A DNA stretch of 64,000 nt from Aldehydirespirator sp965117015 (GCA_965117015.1 OZ220747.1:1488001-1552000); one strand, 5' to 3'. Shown: positions 41,039 through 48,549, counted from the stretch's first letter. Notes: generated from the letters alone by a model not told the origin. A program made the numbers and translations.

Positions 41039-42235
41039 CTACAGGTGGCTGGCCCGTCGCTTGGCGCCTGCCCGCTGCTGCTCGTACCGCTCATCGTCGA
41101 GGCGCCGGCCCAGCTCGGAGATGCGCAGGCCCCGGGTCTCGATGGGGGCGACCCCTGCGTCGGCCAGGCCCTGGTAGCGGGCCGCCAGCGCCTCCTTCTT
41201 GCGCACCTGGTGGGGCTGGAAGTCGTCGAATTGCCGGGCCGTGATCTCGTCGGTCACAACCAGTTCCCCGGCCTTCACCGCCGAAGCGACGAGTTCCTCG
41301 CCGATCTCGGTGCGAACGATGATGCCGTTGAAGCCCTCGTCCTCGCCGGTGGGGGCTCCACCCGGCCAGATGTCGGCCGAGGCCACGTCGGCGGCCTCGC
41401 CCAGGGCGTCCGGGCAGAACTTGCAGCGGGTCTCGACCTGCCAGCCCGACTCGTCCTCCCACATCTCAAGGTAGGGCTTGGAGAACCGGCGGCCGTCCAG
41501 GGTCTCCACCACCGTCGCTCCGGGGTTGCCGTGGCCCCGGTAGCGGAACAGAGCGACCTCGGTCTCCTCCAGCCCGAACTCGTCGAGCACGGCCTGCGAC
41601 TTGGTGAGCCGCGACTGCCCCCCGCACACCAGCACCAGACGGACGATGCACAGCTCGTCGACCCGGGGATCTGCCTTGGAGAGCGAATGAACCGCGCCGA
41701 GGTCGCAGGGCTTGGCGATGAGCGCGAAGGGCCGGCCCCGCTCCAGCGCGGCAGCCAGACCGGTCAGCGGCGCGGTGGGGCCGTAGCGCGACGCGGTGTT
41801 GGCCTGCACCGACTCCGGCGTCTCCGAGATGACCCAGCGGCTGCGCATGGGCTGGTCGGGGTCGGCGCCTACGTGGAGCACGAAGTCGACCCGGCCGGTT
41901 CGCAGCGCGTGCATGCCCAGCGCGGTCAGCACCCCGCCGGTGGCGCCCTCGTAGCGGACGTCGGGATGGGCGGCCCAAGCCCTGGCCATCGACCGGTAGG
42001 CGCCCCAGACGGTGTCGGACTTGCAGCCGGCCTCGACACGGGCCTCGGCCACCGCGCCCGGGCAGGCGGCCACCAGTTGGGCCTCCTCGGCCGGTGTGAA
42101 CCCGTCCGCCGGCGAGGGTCGCAGCGATCCGGCGGCGGTCATGGCCATCTTGACCCGGCCACCGGTGAGCGCCTCACACAGCCCGCAGCCGATGCACATG
42201 TCGTTGGCGACGATCTCGGCGATGGTGCGGGTCAT
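41039..42235 (-). CDS. FrhB-like F420 hydrogenase/dehydrogenase beta-subunit family protein
   Basis: A 398-residue iron-sulfur flavoprotein relative. C14, C17 and C20 (CIGCGLC) with CPGA form a 4Fe-4S site, and the C-terminal part has CKFCPDALGEAADVASADIWPGG, the FrhB/FpoF-type region, preceded by GATGGVLTALGMHAL. Such proteins move electrons between F420 and iron-sulfur partners. It is encoded with a Rieske protein, a ferredoxin and an HDO-type enzyme, so it may supply electrons to them from F420H2. The ATG at 42235 or the GTG at 42241 is the start; the GTG overlaps the stop of a micro-ORF that duplicates this gene's first 50 bases. Confidence 0.83.
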   Translation of the reverse strand: MTRTIAEIVANDMCIGCGLCEALTGGRVKMAMTAAGSLRPSPADGFTPAEEAQLVAACPGAVAEARVEAGCKSDTVWGAYRSMARAWAAHPDVRYEGATGGVLTALGMHALRTGRVDFVLHVGADPDQPMRSRWVISETPESVQANTASRYGPTAPLTGLAAALERGRPFALIAKPCDLGAVHSLSKADPRVDELCIVRLVLVCGGQSRLTKSQAVLDEFGLEETEVALFRYRGHGNPGATVVETLDGRRFSKPYLEMWEDESGWQVETRCKFCPDALGEAADVASADIWPGGAPTGEDEGFNGIIVRTEIGEELVASAVKAGELVVTDEITARQFDDFQPHQVRKKEALAARYQGLADAGVAPIETRGLRISELGRRLDDERYEQQRAGAKRRASHL

Positions 42236-42237
42236 GG

Positions 42238-42294
42238 TCACCCGATGCACATGTCGTTGGCGACGATCTCGGCGATGGTGCGCGATCCGGTCAT
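42238..42294 (-). other. Micro-ORF copy of the FrhB-like gene start
   Basis: The ATG at 42294 overlaps the stop of the upstream gene (ATGA) and the frame of 18 codons (MTGSRTIAEIVANDMCIG) ends at a TGA overlapping the GTG at 42241. The next gene begins MTRTIAEIVANDMCIGCGLC, so the micro-ORF is a tandem duplicate of its start with a stop where CGLC would follow. Overlaps at both ends are kept. Confidence 0.6.
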
Positions 42295-43079
42295 CCGAGC
42301 GTCGACAGGAGGTGCCCGTTGCCGGGTGCGGCCGGCAGTCCCAGGTGCTTCAGCATGCGCCAGTAGAGCGCCCCGTCGGAGGCCACCAGGGGCTTGCCGG
42401 TGTGGCTCTCGACCATGTCGAGCACCCGCACCATCCGCATGCCGGCCCCGGTCTGCACGATGGCGTCGGCCTCGGGGGCTCGGGCGTGGGCATCGACCGC
42501 GGCCGCGAACATCATGTCGTCGGGGTAGTCCCACAGCGTGGCGGCCTCGTGGCGCAGCATCTCGTCGTGGTCGGCGATCAGGCCCTGGTCGATGATGTTT
42601 CCTGCCCACAGAACCCGGAAGCCGGCCGCCTCCAGGTAGGCGTTGATGCCCGCGGCCCAGTCGGGCCGGAAGTACCCGTTGGCGATGGTGATCGTCTCCG
42701 CTCCGATCTCGCGTAGCCCGTCCACGATGGCCTGGCCGGCCATCACGAACGGCGCCCCCGCTTTGGCTGAGATGTCGGCGCAGATGCGCTCTATGTCGGT
42801 CGGGCTGGTGCCGGTGCAATGCACCCAGTTGGTGCCGACCTGGCCGATGACCTGGCAGTGGGAGCGGCCCAGGCATATGGTCGACTCTTCGAGCACCCCG
42901 AAGTTCCGGGCCCGGTCGTCGAGCGTGTACCGGTACTCGTCGATGTGGTTGACCCGCTGGATGATGCCCACCCCGGGCGACGCCACATTCACGAACTGGG
43001 TGGGGGAGTCGTCGAAGAACTGCGGCGTGGTCACGAACCCTGCATAGGCCCGGTACTGCCGGCGCACAGCCTCGATCAC
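42291..43079 (-). CDS. Asp/Glu racemase-fold protein (maleate isomerase/arylmalonate decarboxylase-like)
   Basis: A 262-residue protein of the Asp/Glu racemase superfamily. WVHCTGTSPTD holds a catalytic-type cysteine at C88. The second cysteine, usual in maleate isomerase and glutamate racemase, would lie in VQTGAGMRMV (about 209-217) but is absent. Arylmalonate decarboxylase also works with one cysteine, though at the other site. It may act on a dicarboxylate such as maleate or a malonate derivative. The start at 43079 lies 84 bases after the Rieske gene. A micro-ORF then bridges to the FrhB-like gene. Confidence 0.82.
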   Translation of the reverse strand: MIEAVRRQYRAYAGFVTTPQFFDDSPTQFVNVASPGVGIIQRVNHIDEYRYTLDDRARNFGVLEESTICLGRSHCQVIGQVGTNWVHCTGTSPTDIERICADISAKAGAPFVMAGQAIVDGLREIGAETITIANGYFRPDWAAGINAYLEAAGFRVLWAGNIIDQGLIADHDEMLRHEAATLWDYPDDMMFAAAVDAHARAPEADAIVQTGAGMRMVRVLDMVESHTGKPLVASDGALYWRMLKHLGLPAAPGNGHLLSTLG

Positions 43080-43163
43080 GGGCGGCTCCCCTTCTCAAGC
43101 ACGGTCACGTCGCGCCGAACCCTACTAGCGGGCGCTTGCTGCGCTGACGAGGGCCGGCCGGAC

Positions 43164-43508
43164 TCAGTCCGGCGCTTCGGGGCCTCGCTTGGCGGGGAGC
43201 TCCAGGAAGATCCGGCCGTCGCGCACCTCCAGCGAGTAGCGGGGCTGGTAGCGCTCCCTGGCCTTGCAGAAGCCGGTAGTGACCTCGTAGGCCCACTGGT
43301 GGCCGGCGCACACCAGCCGGGTGCCCAGCATGACGCCCTCGTTGAGCTTGCGGCCCCGGTGGATGCACACGTTGGACAGGGCCACCGGCTCGCCGTCGTT
43401 CCACAGCAGCAGGACCTCGTGGCGGTGCAGGTGCACCACCAGCTTGCCGGCTGCGGCCAGCTCCTCAGAGGTGGCCTCCACCTCGAACCATCCCTTGGGC
43501 GCCGCCAC
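43164..43508 (-). CDS. Rieske [2Fe-2S] protein
   Basis: A 114-residue Rieske ferredoxin with CIHRG (C48, H50) and CAGHQWAYE (C67, H70), a complete ligand set. The mature-type Rieske domain runs from FEVEATSEELAA to LEVRDGRIFLELP. It is the size of the stand-alone electron carriers of ring-hydroxylating and other oxygenases. It lies 20 bases after the ferredoxin gene. No oxygenase alpha subunit is present, so its partner is probably the HDO-type enzyme of this cluster. Confidence 0.9.
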   Translation of the reverse strand: MAAPKGWFEVEATSEELAAAGKLVVHLHRHEVLLLWNDGEPVALSNVCIHRGRKLNEGVMLGTRLVCAGHQWAYEVTTGFCKARERYQPRYSLEVRDGRIFLELPAKRGPEAPD

Positions 43509-43528
43509 CGCTCAGCCCGTCCCCAAGC

Positions 43529-43882
43529 TCAGCCGGCGCCGGCCCAGCCCGTCCGGGACCCGCCCCCGTCGCCGGGCTCGTCGTCGAGTCCCACCTGGTC
43601 GGGATCCCAGCTGAAGGTCACGTCGCCCCGGGTGTAGGTCTGGCACGCCAGCCGGTAGCCCTCGTCCACCAGCTCGCCCAGCCGGGCCCGCTCCCGTCGC
43701 CGGGGCGGGTCGAGGTTCTCGGCCCCCTCCTCCACCACCAGCCGGTCGGTGCCGCAGTTGCCGCTGGCGCACTGCCAGGGCACGTCGATGTCCTCGCGGA
43801 TGGCCATCCGGAGCACGTTGACCTCTTCGCCCTCGGCAAACTCCACGTACTGGTCGGCTGTCTTGAAGTAGATGCGCGGCAC
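43529..43882 (-). CDS. Plant-type [2Fe-2S] ferredoxin with Asp for the third cysteine
   Basis: A 117-residue ferredoxin-like protein. The binding loop reads CASGNCGTD: C38 and C43 are in place, but position 46, where the third cysteine of CxxxxCxxC belongs, is aspartate. The fourth, C80 (LACQTY), is present. The codon is GAC, so it is not a reading error on my part. Asp can bind [2Fe-2S] clusters in engineered proteins, so a cluster with altered potential is possible; a defunct ferredoxin is the alternative. Start: a GTG at 43882, 50 bases after the HDO gene. The acidic tail after GLDDEPGDGG is extra. Confidence 0.85.
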   Translation of the reverse strand: MPRIYFKTADQYVEFAEGEEVNVLRMAIREDIDVPWQCASGNCGTDRLVVEEGAENLDPPRRRERARLGELVDEGYRLACQTYTRGDVTFSWDPDQVGLDDEPGDGGGSRTGWAGAG

Positions 43883-43932
43883 GCCGACCTACACCCTCGG
43901 CTGCGCCGCTTCCCGCCGCCAGCGGTACTGGA

Positions 43933-44682
43933 TCAGCCGACGAGCGCGGGCTTGCGCTCGTCTTCCTCCACCCAGGCACCGAGGTCGGGCTGCACGTAGG
44001 TCTCGTACAGCGCCTTCGTGTAGGCGAAGCGCATGTCGGCCGCCTCCCGCACGTAGTGCAGGCAGCGCTGCTGGAGCTCGGGTGTGTCGGCGTACTTGAG
44101 CACGATCTGGTAGCCCCGCTCGCCGTGGATCTCGTCGGAGGTGATGTGCAGGTCGAAGAACTCCGCCTCCCACTCCGAGAACCCGTACTTGTTGATCAGC
44201 GTGGGGTACTGGGTGCGGTAGATCGACGGCACCTGCGACTCCAGGCCCACGATCAGCGCGGCCGACGACACCACGAAGTTCTCCCGGCCCGACACGTAGT
44301 ACATCCAGCCCTGCATGCCCTTGGCGAACGGCATGGCGTTGTTGCGGTCCTGCACGTAGGCCCGGGTGCCGCCGCACGCCTCGGCGAAGCGGATCAGCAG
44401 GTCGGTGTGGCGGTCGTCGCTCAGCTCCTCCTCGTACATGTTCTGCAGCAGGAAGTCCTTGGCGTCACGGGCGTAGTCGGGCGTGTTGGCGTACATGAGG
44501 CCCAGGTAGTCGCCGAACGGGCCGATGTAGTGGTAGTGGTTCGTCGCCCAGTGGACGAAGTGCTGCTTGTGGAGCTTGCCCGTGGCCCAGGCGCGGCTGA
44601 AGGACGCGTCCTTGGCCATGGTGCCCGAGAAGGCCTGCTCCAGGGCCACTCTGAACTCGCTCGATGACATCAATTCGGCCAT
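43933..44682 (-). CDS. Haem-oxygenase-like diiron oxidase (HDO/PqqC-CADD type), first gene of cluster
   Basis: A 249-residue all-helical protein of the TenA/PqqC fold. A full set of metal-ligand residues is present with CADD-like spacing: E85-x6-H92 (in YEEELSDDRH), E148, then H179, D183 and H186 (DLHITSDEIH). HDO proteins use an Fe/Fe or Fe/Mn pair and O2 for unusual oxidations. AGGAG lies seven bases before the ATG. The downstream ferredoxin, Rieske, racemase-fold and FrhB-like genes look like its electron supply and a substrate-handling step. Specific product unknown. Confidence 0.86.
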   Translation of the reverse strand: MAELMSSSEFRVALEQAFSGTMAKDASFSRAWATGKLHKQHFVHWATNHYHYIGPFGDYLGLMYANTPDYARDAKDFLLQNMYEEELSDDRHTDLLIRFAEACGGTRAYVQDRNNAMPFAKGMQGWMYYVSGRENFVVSSAALIVGLESQVPSIYRTQYPTLINKYGFSEWEAEFFDLHITSDEIHGERGYQIVLKYADTPELQQRCLHYVREAADMRFAYTKALYETYVQPDLGAWVEEDERKPALVG

Positions 44683-44753
44683 TGACCGCTCCTAGCGATT
44701 TGGTTTACGTTGCGTGTCCGCATTGTTTCTGCTGTAGCTGTTGTTGCGGTTGA

Positions 44754-44857
44754 GGGCGCCGGGGGAGACACCACATTCCCCGGCGCCCGCCGTTGTTGCT
44801 CGGTCACTGTCATTGCGGTTGAAGGGCGCCGGGGAGAGGTCGGAATCCCCGGCGCCC
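44754..44857. repeat. Two tandem hairpins, arms GGGCGCCGGGG/CCCCGGCGCCC, 70 bases apart
   Basis: Perfect 11-base inverted repeats at 44754-44788 and 44824-44857, each followed by CGC and preceded by TTGCGGTTGA. They lie in the divergent region before the alpha/beta hydrolase. The spacing of 70 matches the tandem repeats elsewhere, but the sequence is a separate family. Confidence 0.8.
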
Positions 44858-44862
44858 GCAAC

Positions 44863-44870
44863 TGTATACA
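44863..44870 (+). promoter_or_regulatory. TGTATACA motif upstream of the alpha/beta hydrolase gene
   Basis: CTGTATACACTAT lies 66 bases before the GTG at 44936. It is the only copy with T rather than G before GTATACA. It may be read in either direction as the six-base core is palindromic. Confidence 0.45.
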
Positions 44871-44935
44871 CTATCTCGCTCCAGCATTGGACTCCAAATC
44901 CGGGCCGGTTCAGCGGACCCGCAGGGGGGACGGCC

Positions 44936-45898
44936 GTGCACGAGACCCAGGTGGCCTTTTTCAGCGAAGGCGAGAGGCTGAGCGGCCTGTTGCGCTCGCC
45001 GGACGGGGTCTCGGCTCCGGCCCCGGCCATCGTCCAGGGGCCAGGCTGGCTCGGGCTCAAGGACGCCAAGCTCTACCTGCCCTACCACGAGGCCCTCACC
45101 GCGGCCGGCTTTCACGTGCTGATATTCGACTACCGCGGTTTCGGCGATTCCGGGGGCGATCGGGGGATGCTGCTGCCCCAGCTCCAGCTTGAGGACCTCA
45201 TCAACGCGGTCACCTACCTGTGCACCCGCGACGACGTGGATTCCGACAACATCGGCGTGTTCGGCAGCGGCGGCACCGGGGGCGGCAACGCGGTGCTGCT
45301 GGCCGCGGCCGACCGCCGGGTGCGGGCCGCGGTGTCGCAGGTGCCGGTGGCCGACGGCGAGGACTGGCTGCGCCGGATGCGCCGCGAGTACGAGTGGTAC
45401 GAGTTCCTGGCCCGTCTCGAGGCTGATCGCAACCAGCGGGTGCTGACCGGCGAGGGCGAGATGGTCCATCCCCGCGAGGACATCATGGTCCCCACCCCCG
45501 AGCGCCGGGCGTCGAAGGTGAAGGCCGATGTGGACGACCGGATCCCGTCGTCGGTGCCGCTGCGCTGCGCCGAGGCGATCATGGACTACCGCCCCATCGA
45601 CGTGGTCCACCGGGTTGCCCCGGCCGCGCTGATGATCATCGCGGTGGCCGACGACGCCACCACCCCCACCGATCACGCCGAGCGGCTCTACGAGAGGGCC
45701 GGCGCCCCCAAGAAGCTGGTCATGCAGCGCCACACCACCCACTACGCCGCCTACAAGCAGTACGGCGACGCGGTGATCCCCCAGATGGTGGACTGGTATC
45801 GCACCCACTTCACCGGCGGCTCGGTCGAGGTGCATCAGAGTTCGTCGCCTGAGCCGCCCGAGCTGCTGGTCAAGGACCCCAACGGCGCGACCGGCTAG
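44936..45898 (+). CDS. Alpha/beta hydrolase (S9/X-Pro dipeptidyl-like)
   Basis: A 320-residue hydrolase. The nucleophile elbow is GVFGSGGTGG with S111; HVLIFDYRGFGDSGG is the oxyanion region and VADDATTPTDH plus RHTTHYAAY give the acid and histidine near 245 and 270-280. The overall shape is that of an alpha/beta hydrolase with a cap between residues 120 and 210. It may cleave an ester, amide or peptide. The GTG at 44936 has a G-rich ribosome-binding site (CAGGGGGGAC); upstream frame extension runs through repeats. The dihydroorotase-like gene follows after 19 bases. Confidence 0.82.
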   Translation: MHETQVAFFSEGERLSGLLRSPDGVSAPAPAIVQGPGWLGLKDAKLYLPYHEALTAAGFHVLIFDYRGFGDSGGDRGMLLPQLQLEDLINAVTYLCTRDDVDSDNIGVFGSGGTGGGNAVLLAAADRRVRAAVSQVPVADGEDWLRRMRREYEWYEFLARLEADRNQRVLTGEGEMVHPREDIMVPTPERRASKVKADVDDRIPSSVPLRCAEAIMDYRPIDVVHRVAPAALMIIAVADDATTPTDHAERLYERAGAPKKLVMQRHTTHYAAYKQYGDAVIPQMVDWYRTHFTGGSVEVHQSSSPEPPELLVKDPNGATG

Positions 45899-45917
45899 CT
45901 CGTCGCCCGGCTCCCTC

Positions 45918-47312
45918 ATGCCCGCTGTCTCTGCCCCCGTCGACCGGATCGTGACTGGCGGCACCGTGGTGTCGGGCGCGGGCACGGAGCAGGCCGACGT
46001 GCTGATCGCCGGCGAGCAGATCGCGGCCATCGCCTCGCCCGGGGTGGTCCCGCTGCCCGACTCCGTCGAGCGGATCGACGCTGCCGGCAAGTGGGTGCTG
46101 CCCGGCATGGTCGACGTCCACGTGCACTTGCGCGAGCCCGGCTACGTCCACAAGGAGGACATCAGCACCTGCACCGCGGCGGCCGCGGCCGGCGGGGTGA
46201 CCACCGTGTTCGGGATGCCCAACCTCAACCCGGTCACCAAGAACCTTCAGGTGCTCGAGGAGCTGTTCGACCTCTACGACGCCAAGAGCATCGTCGACTG
46301 GAACCACAACCCGGTGCCCAGCGTGCTGGGTGAGGTGCAGCCCATGGCCGACGCCGGGGTGGCCGCCTTCAAGATCTACATGGTGGTCGACACCGGCCGC
46401 GACTACCCCCATCCCTCGGGCACCGGTATCCACGACCACGGCCACCTGCTGCGCATGTTCGAGGCCATCGGCCCCACCGGCCTGCCGTTCATGATCCACC
46501 CCCACGACCAGGCCATCATGGACGTCACCGAGCAGACCCACTGGGACCGGGGCGACCGCAGCCCGGCCGCCTACGCCCAGACCCTGGCCACCCACAACGG
46601 CCTGATCTGGGACGCCGCCATCGCGGTGATCCTCCAGATGGCCGAGGCCACCGGCACCAAGCTCCACATCGTGCATATGCAGACCGAGGGGTCGGTGGAG
46701 CTGGTGCGCCGGGCCAAGGAGCGGGGCGTGCCGGTGAGCTGCGAGGTCAACCACTGGGCCCTGTTCCTGTCGCGGTGGCGCGACATCGAGGAACTCGGCC
46801 CCTACGCCCTGTCGTACTGGGTGCCCGACCACCACCGTGAGGCGGTGTGGGAGGCCCTCAACGACGGCACCATCGACATGCTGTCGTCGGACCACGCCCC
46901 CCACACCCGGGCCGAGAAGGACATCGGCTGGGAGGACTGCTGGGCCTGCCACACCGGCACCCCCGGCGTCCAGGAGCAGTACCCGATGCTGCTGGACTGC
47001 CACATGGACGGGATGATCTCGCTGCGGCGGGTGGCCGAGGTGGTGGCCGAGGAACCGGCCACCGAGTTCAAGCTGGCCTCCAAGGGCTTCCTGAAGCCCG
47101 GCTACGACGCCGACATCGTGATCTTCGACCCGGCCGACCAGACCCGCCATTCGGCCGACACCGTGCTGTCGAAGTGCGGCTGGACCCCTTATGACGGCCG
47201 GATCACCAAGGGCCGTATCCATCGCACGATCGTGCGGGGCCGCGACGTGTACGTCGACCGCAAGGTGGTGGGCGAGCCCGGCTGGGGCCGCCATGCCTGC
47301 CCCACGCTGTGA
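45918..47312 (+). CDS. Dihydroorotase/hydantoinase/allantoinase-type cyclic amidohydrolase
   Basis: A 464-residue metalloenzyme. The metal motif is GMVDVHVHLREPG (H68, H70), a lysine near 152 (AFKIYM) is the usual carboxylated bridge, and MIHPHD, IVHMQT and SSDHAPHTRAEK supply further ligands. The length and SSDHAPH fit dihydroorotases and allantoinases of the class I cyclic amidase group. It hydrolyses a cyclic amide such as a hydantoin or dihydropyrimidine. Between an alpha/beta hydrolase and an LLM enzyme, a catabolic role is more likely than pyrimidine synthesis. The stop overlaps the start of a long relay ORF. Confidence 0.86.
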   Translation: MPAVSAPVDRIVTGGTVVSGAGTEQADVLIAGEQIAAIASPGVVPLPDSVERIDAAGKWVLPGMVDVHVHLREPGYVHKEDISTCTAAAAAGGVTTVFGMPNLNPVTKNLQVLEELFDLYDAKSIVDWNHNPVPSVLGEVQPMADAGVAAFKIYMVVDTGRDYPHPSGTGIHDHGHLLRMFEAIGPTGLPFMIHPHDQAIMDVTEQTHWDRGDRSPAAYAQTLATHNGLIWDAAIAVILQMAEATGTKLHIVHMQTEGSVELVRRAKERGVPVSCEVNHWALFLSRWRDIEELGPYALSYWVPDHHREAVWEALNDGTIDMLSSDHAPHTRAEKDIGWEDCWACHTGTPGVQEQYPMLLDCHMDGMISLRRVAEVVAEEPATEFKLASKGFLKPGYDADIVIFDPADQTRHSADTVLSKCGWTPYDGRITKGRIHRTIVRGRDVYVDRKVVGEPGWGRHACPTL

Positions 47313-47548
47313 CCCCACCGAATTGGCAGCGTTGTGCACGGTATGCGTGCATTGTGCTGCCAGTTCGCGGCGACCCGCCGCCGTGCCGTCGAATTGGCAG
47401 CGGCGGAGGCCCGTTTGGGCGCTGTGGGCTGCCAATTCGCGGCGGCCCGATCCCATTCCACCGAATTGGCAGCGGTGGAGGCCCGTTTGGGTGCTGTGCG
47501 CTGCCAGTTCGCGACGCCCCGCGCTGTGAGCCTGTGAGGAGGGCCTGA
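47309..47548 (+). other. Relay ORF of 79 codons bridging two genes over three repeat units
   Basis: A GTG overlapping the upstream TGA (GTGA, 47309) opens a frame of 79 codons that ends with TGA overlapping the next ATG (TGATG, 47548). It reads RIGSGGGPFGRCGLPIRG and RIGSGGGPFGCCALPVRD from palindromic units 71-72 bases apart, plus a diverged first copy. The same 18-residue module occurs in the relay ORF at 30512. The next gene also has a GAGGAGGG site, so the relay is not strictly needed. Confidence 0.5.
47321..47509. repeat. Three palindromic repeat units, arms AATTGGCAGCG/CGCTGCCA[A/G]TT
   Basis: Units start at 47321, 47392 and 47464 (71 and 72 bases apart). The first has a diverged loop (TGCACGGTATGCGTGCA, itself a hairpin) while the other two keep GAGGCCCGTTTGGG. 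The right arms of the first and third end CCAGTT, a single change from CCAATT. Confidence 0.85.
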
Positions 47549-48543
47549 TGACTGACACCTCGGCCATGAAGTTCGGACTGCTGATGCCCCATTTCGGCGG
47601 CCATGCCAGCCGCCGGGCTGTGCTTGACGGCGCTGTGCTGGCCGAGAGCTTCGGTTTCGACTCGCTGTGGGTGCGCGACCACCTGGTGTTCGAGCCCCAT
47701 TCCGAGATGGAGGCGGCCGACATCACCTTCTACGAGGCGCTCACCACGCTCACCGCCATCGGGGCGGTCACCGAGAACATCACCCTGGGCACGGGGTCGT
47801 TGATCCCGTTCCGCCATCCGGTCCACACCGCCATCAGCATCGGCACGCTGTGCAGCCTGGTCGGCGACCGGGTGGTGCTGGGCTTCGGGGCCGGCACCTT
47901 CGACCACGAGTTCGACGTGATCGACATGGCCGGGGTGGACCGGGTGGGGATGGTGCGGTCCAACGCCGAGATCCTGCGCCGCCTGCTGACCACCGACGGC
48001 GTCACCTACCGGGACGACGTGTACTCGTTCGACAACATCTCGATCGAGCCGAAGCCGGGCGCGCCGGTGCCGTTCTGGTACTGCGGGGCCACCCCCCGCT
48101 CGGCCCGCCTGGCCGCCGAGTACTGCGACGGCTGGATGCCGGGCCGCACCACGCTGCTCACCATCGAAGAGCGGGTGGCCACCATGAAGCGGATGACCGC
48201 CGAGAACGGCCGGCCCATGCCCACGGTGGCGGTGATCCCGCCCACGTCGATCGCGGCCACCCATGAGCTGGCCGTGTCCGGGGTGAACCTGGAGGGTCTG
48301 CTGGCGTGGGCCAACCTGCGGGGCAAGTGGTGGGCCAAGCCGCCGTCGGGGAGCTTCACCACTGCGGAGGACATCGAGGGCTCGCTGATCGCGGGCACGC
48401 CCGACGAGGTGGTCGAGCAGGTGGGCCGCTTCGCCGATGTGGGGGTGGAGCACCTGGTGTTCGACCTGCGCATGAACTTCGACCGCTGGTTCGCCTCGGT
48501 CGAGCTCCTAGGCCGAGAGGTCCTCCCCGCCCTGCGATCTTGA
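47548..48543 (+). CDS. LLM-class F420-dependent oxidoreductase
   Basis: A 331-residue luciferase-like protein: KFGLLMPHFGGHASRRAVLDGAVLAESFGFDSLWVRDHLVF, NITLGTGSLIPFRHPVHTAISIGTLCSLVGDRVVLGFGAGTFDHEFD and PVPFWYCGATPRSARLAAEYCDGWMPG are typical. It probably uses F420. GAGGAGGG lies four bases before the ATG. It may finish the pathway of the hydrolase and cyclic amidohydrolase in front of it. Of four LLM enzymes in the window none is close enough by eye to be a recent duplicate. Confidence 0.88.
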   Translation: MTDTSAMKFGLLMPHFGGHASRRAVLDGAVLAESFGFDSLWVRDHLVFEPHSEMEAADITFYEALTTLTAIGAVTENITLGTGSLIPFRHPVHTAISIGTLCSLVGDRVVLGFGAGTFDHEFDVIDMAGVDRVGMVRSNAEILRRLLTTDGVTYRDDVYSFDNISIEPKPGAPVPFWYCGATPRSARLAAEYCDGWMPGRTTLLTIEERVATMKRMTAENGRPMPTVAVIPPTSIAATHELAVSGVNLEGLLAWANLRGKWWAKPPSGSFTTAEDIEGSLIAGTPDEVVEQVGRFADVGVEHLVFDLRMNFDRWFASVELLGREVLPALRS

Positions 48544-48549
48544 CTTGAG

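Noticed and set aside
28003..47509. CRISPR array made of the AATTGGCAGCG repeats
   Set aside because: Only two or three units per site, the units are palindromic with conserved loops instead of unique spacers, and there are no cas genes.
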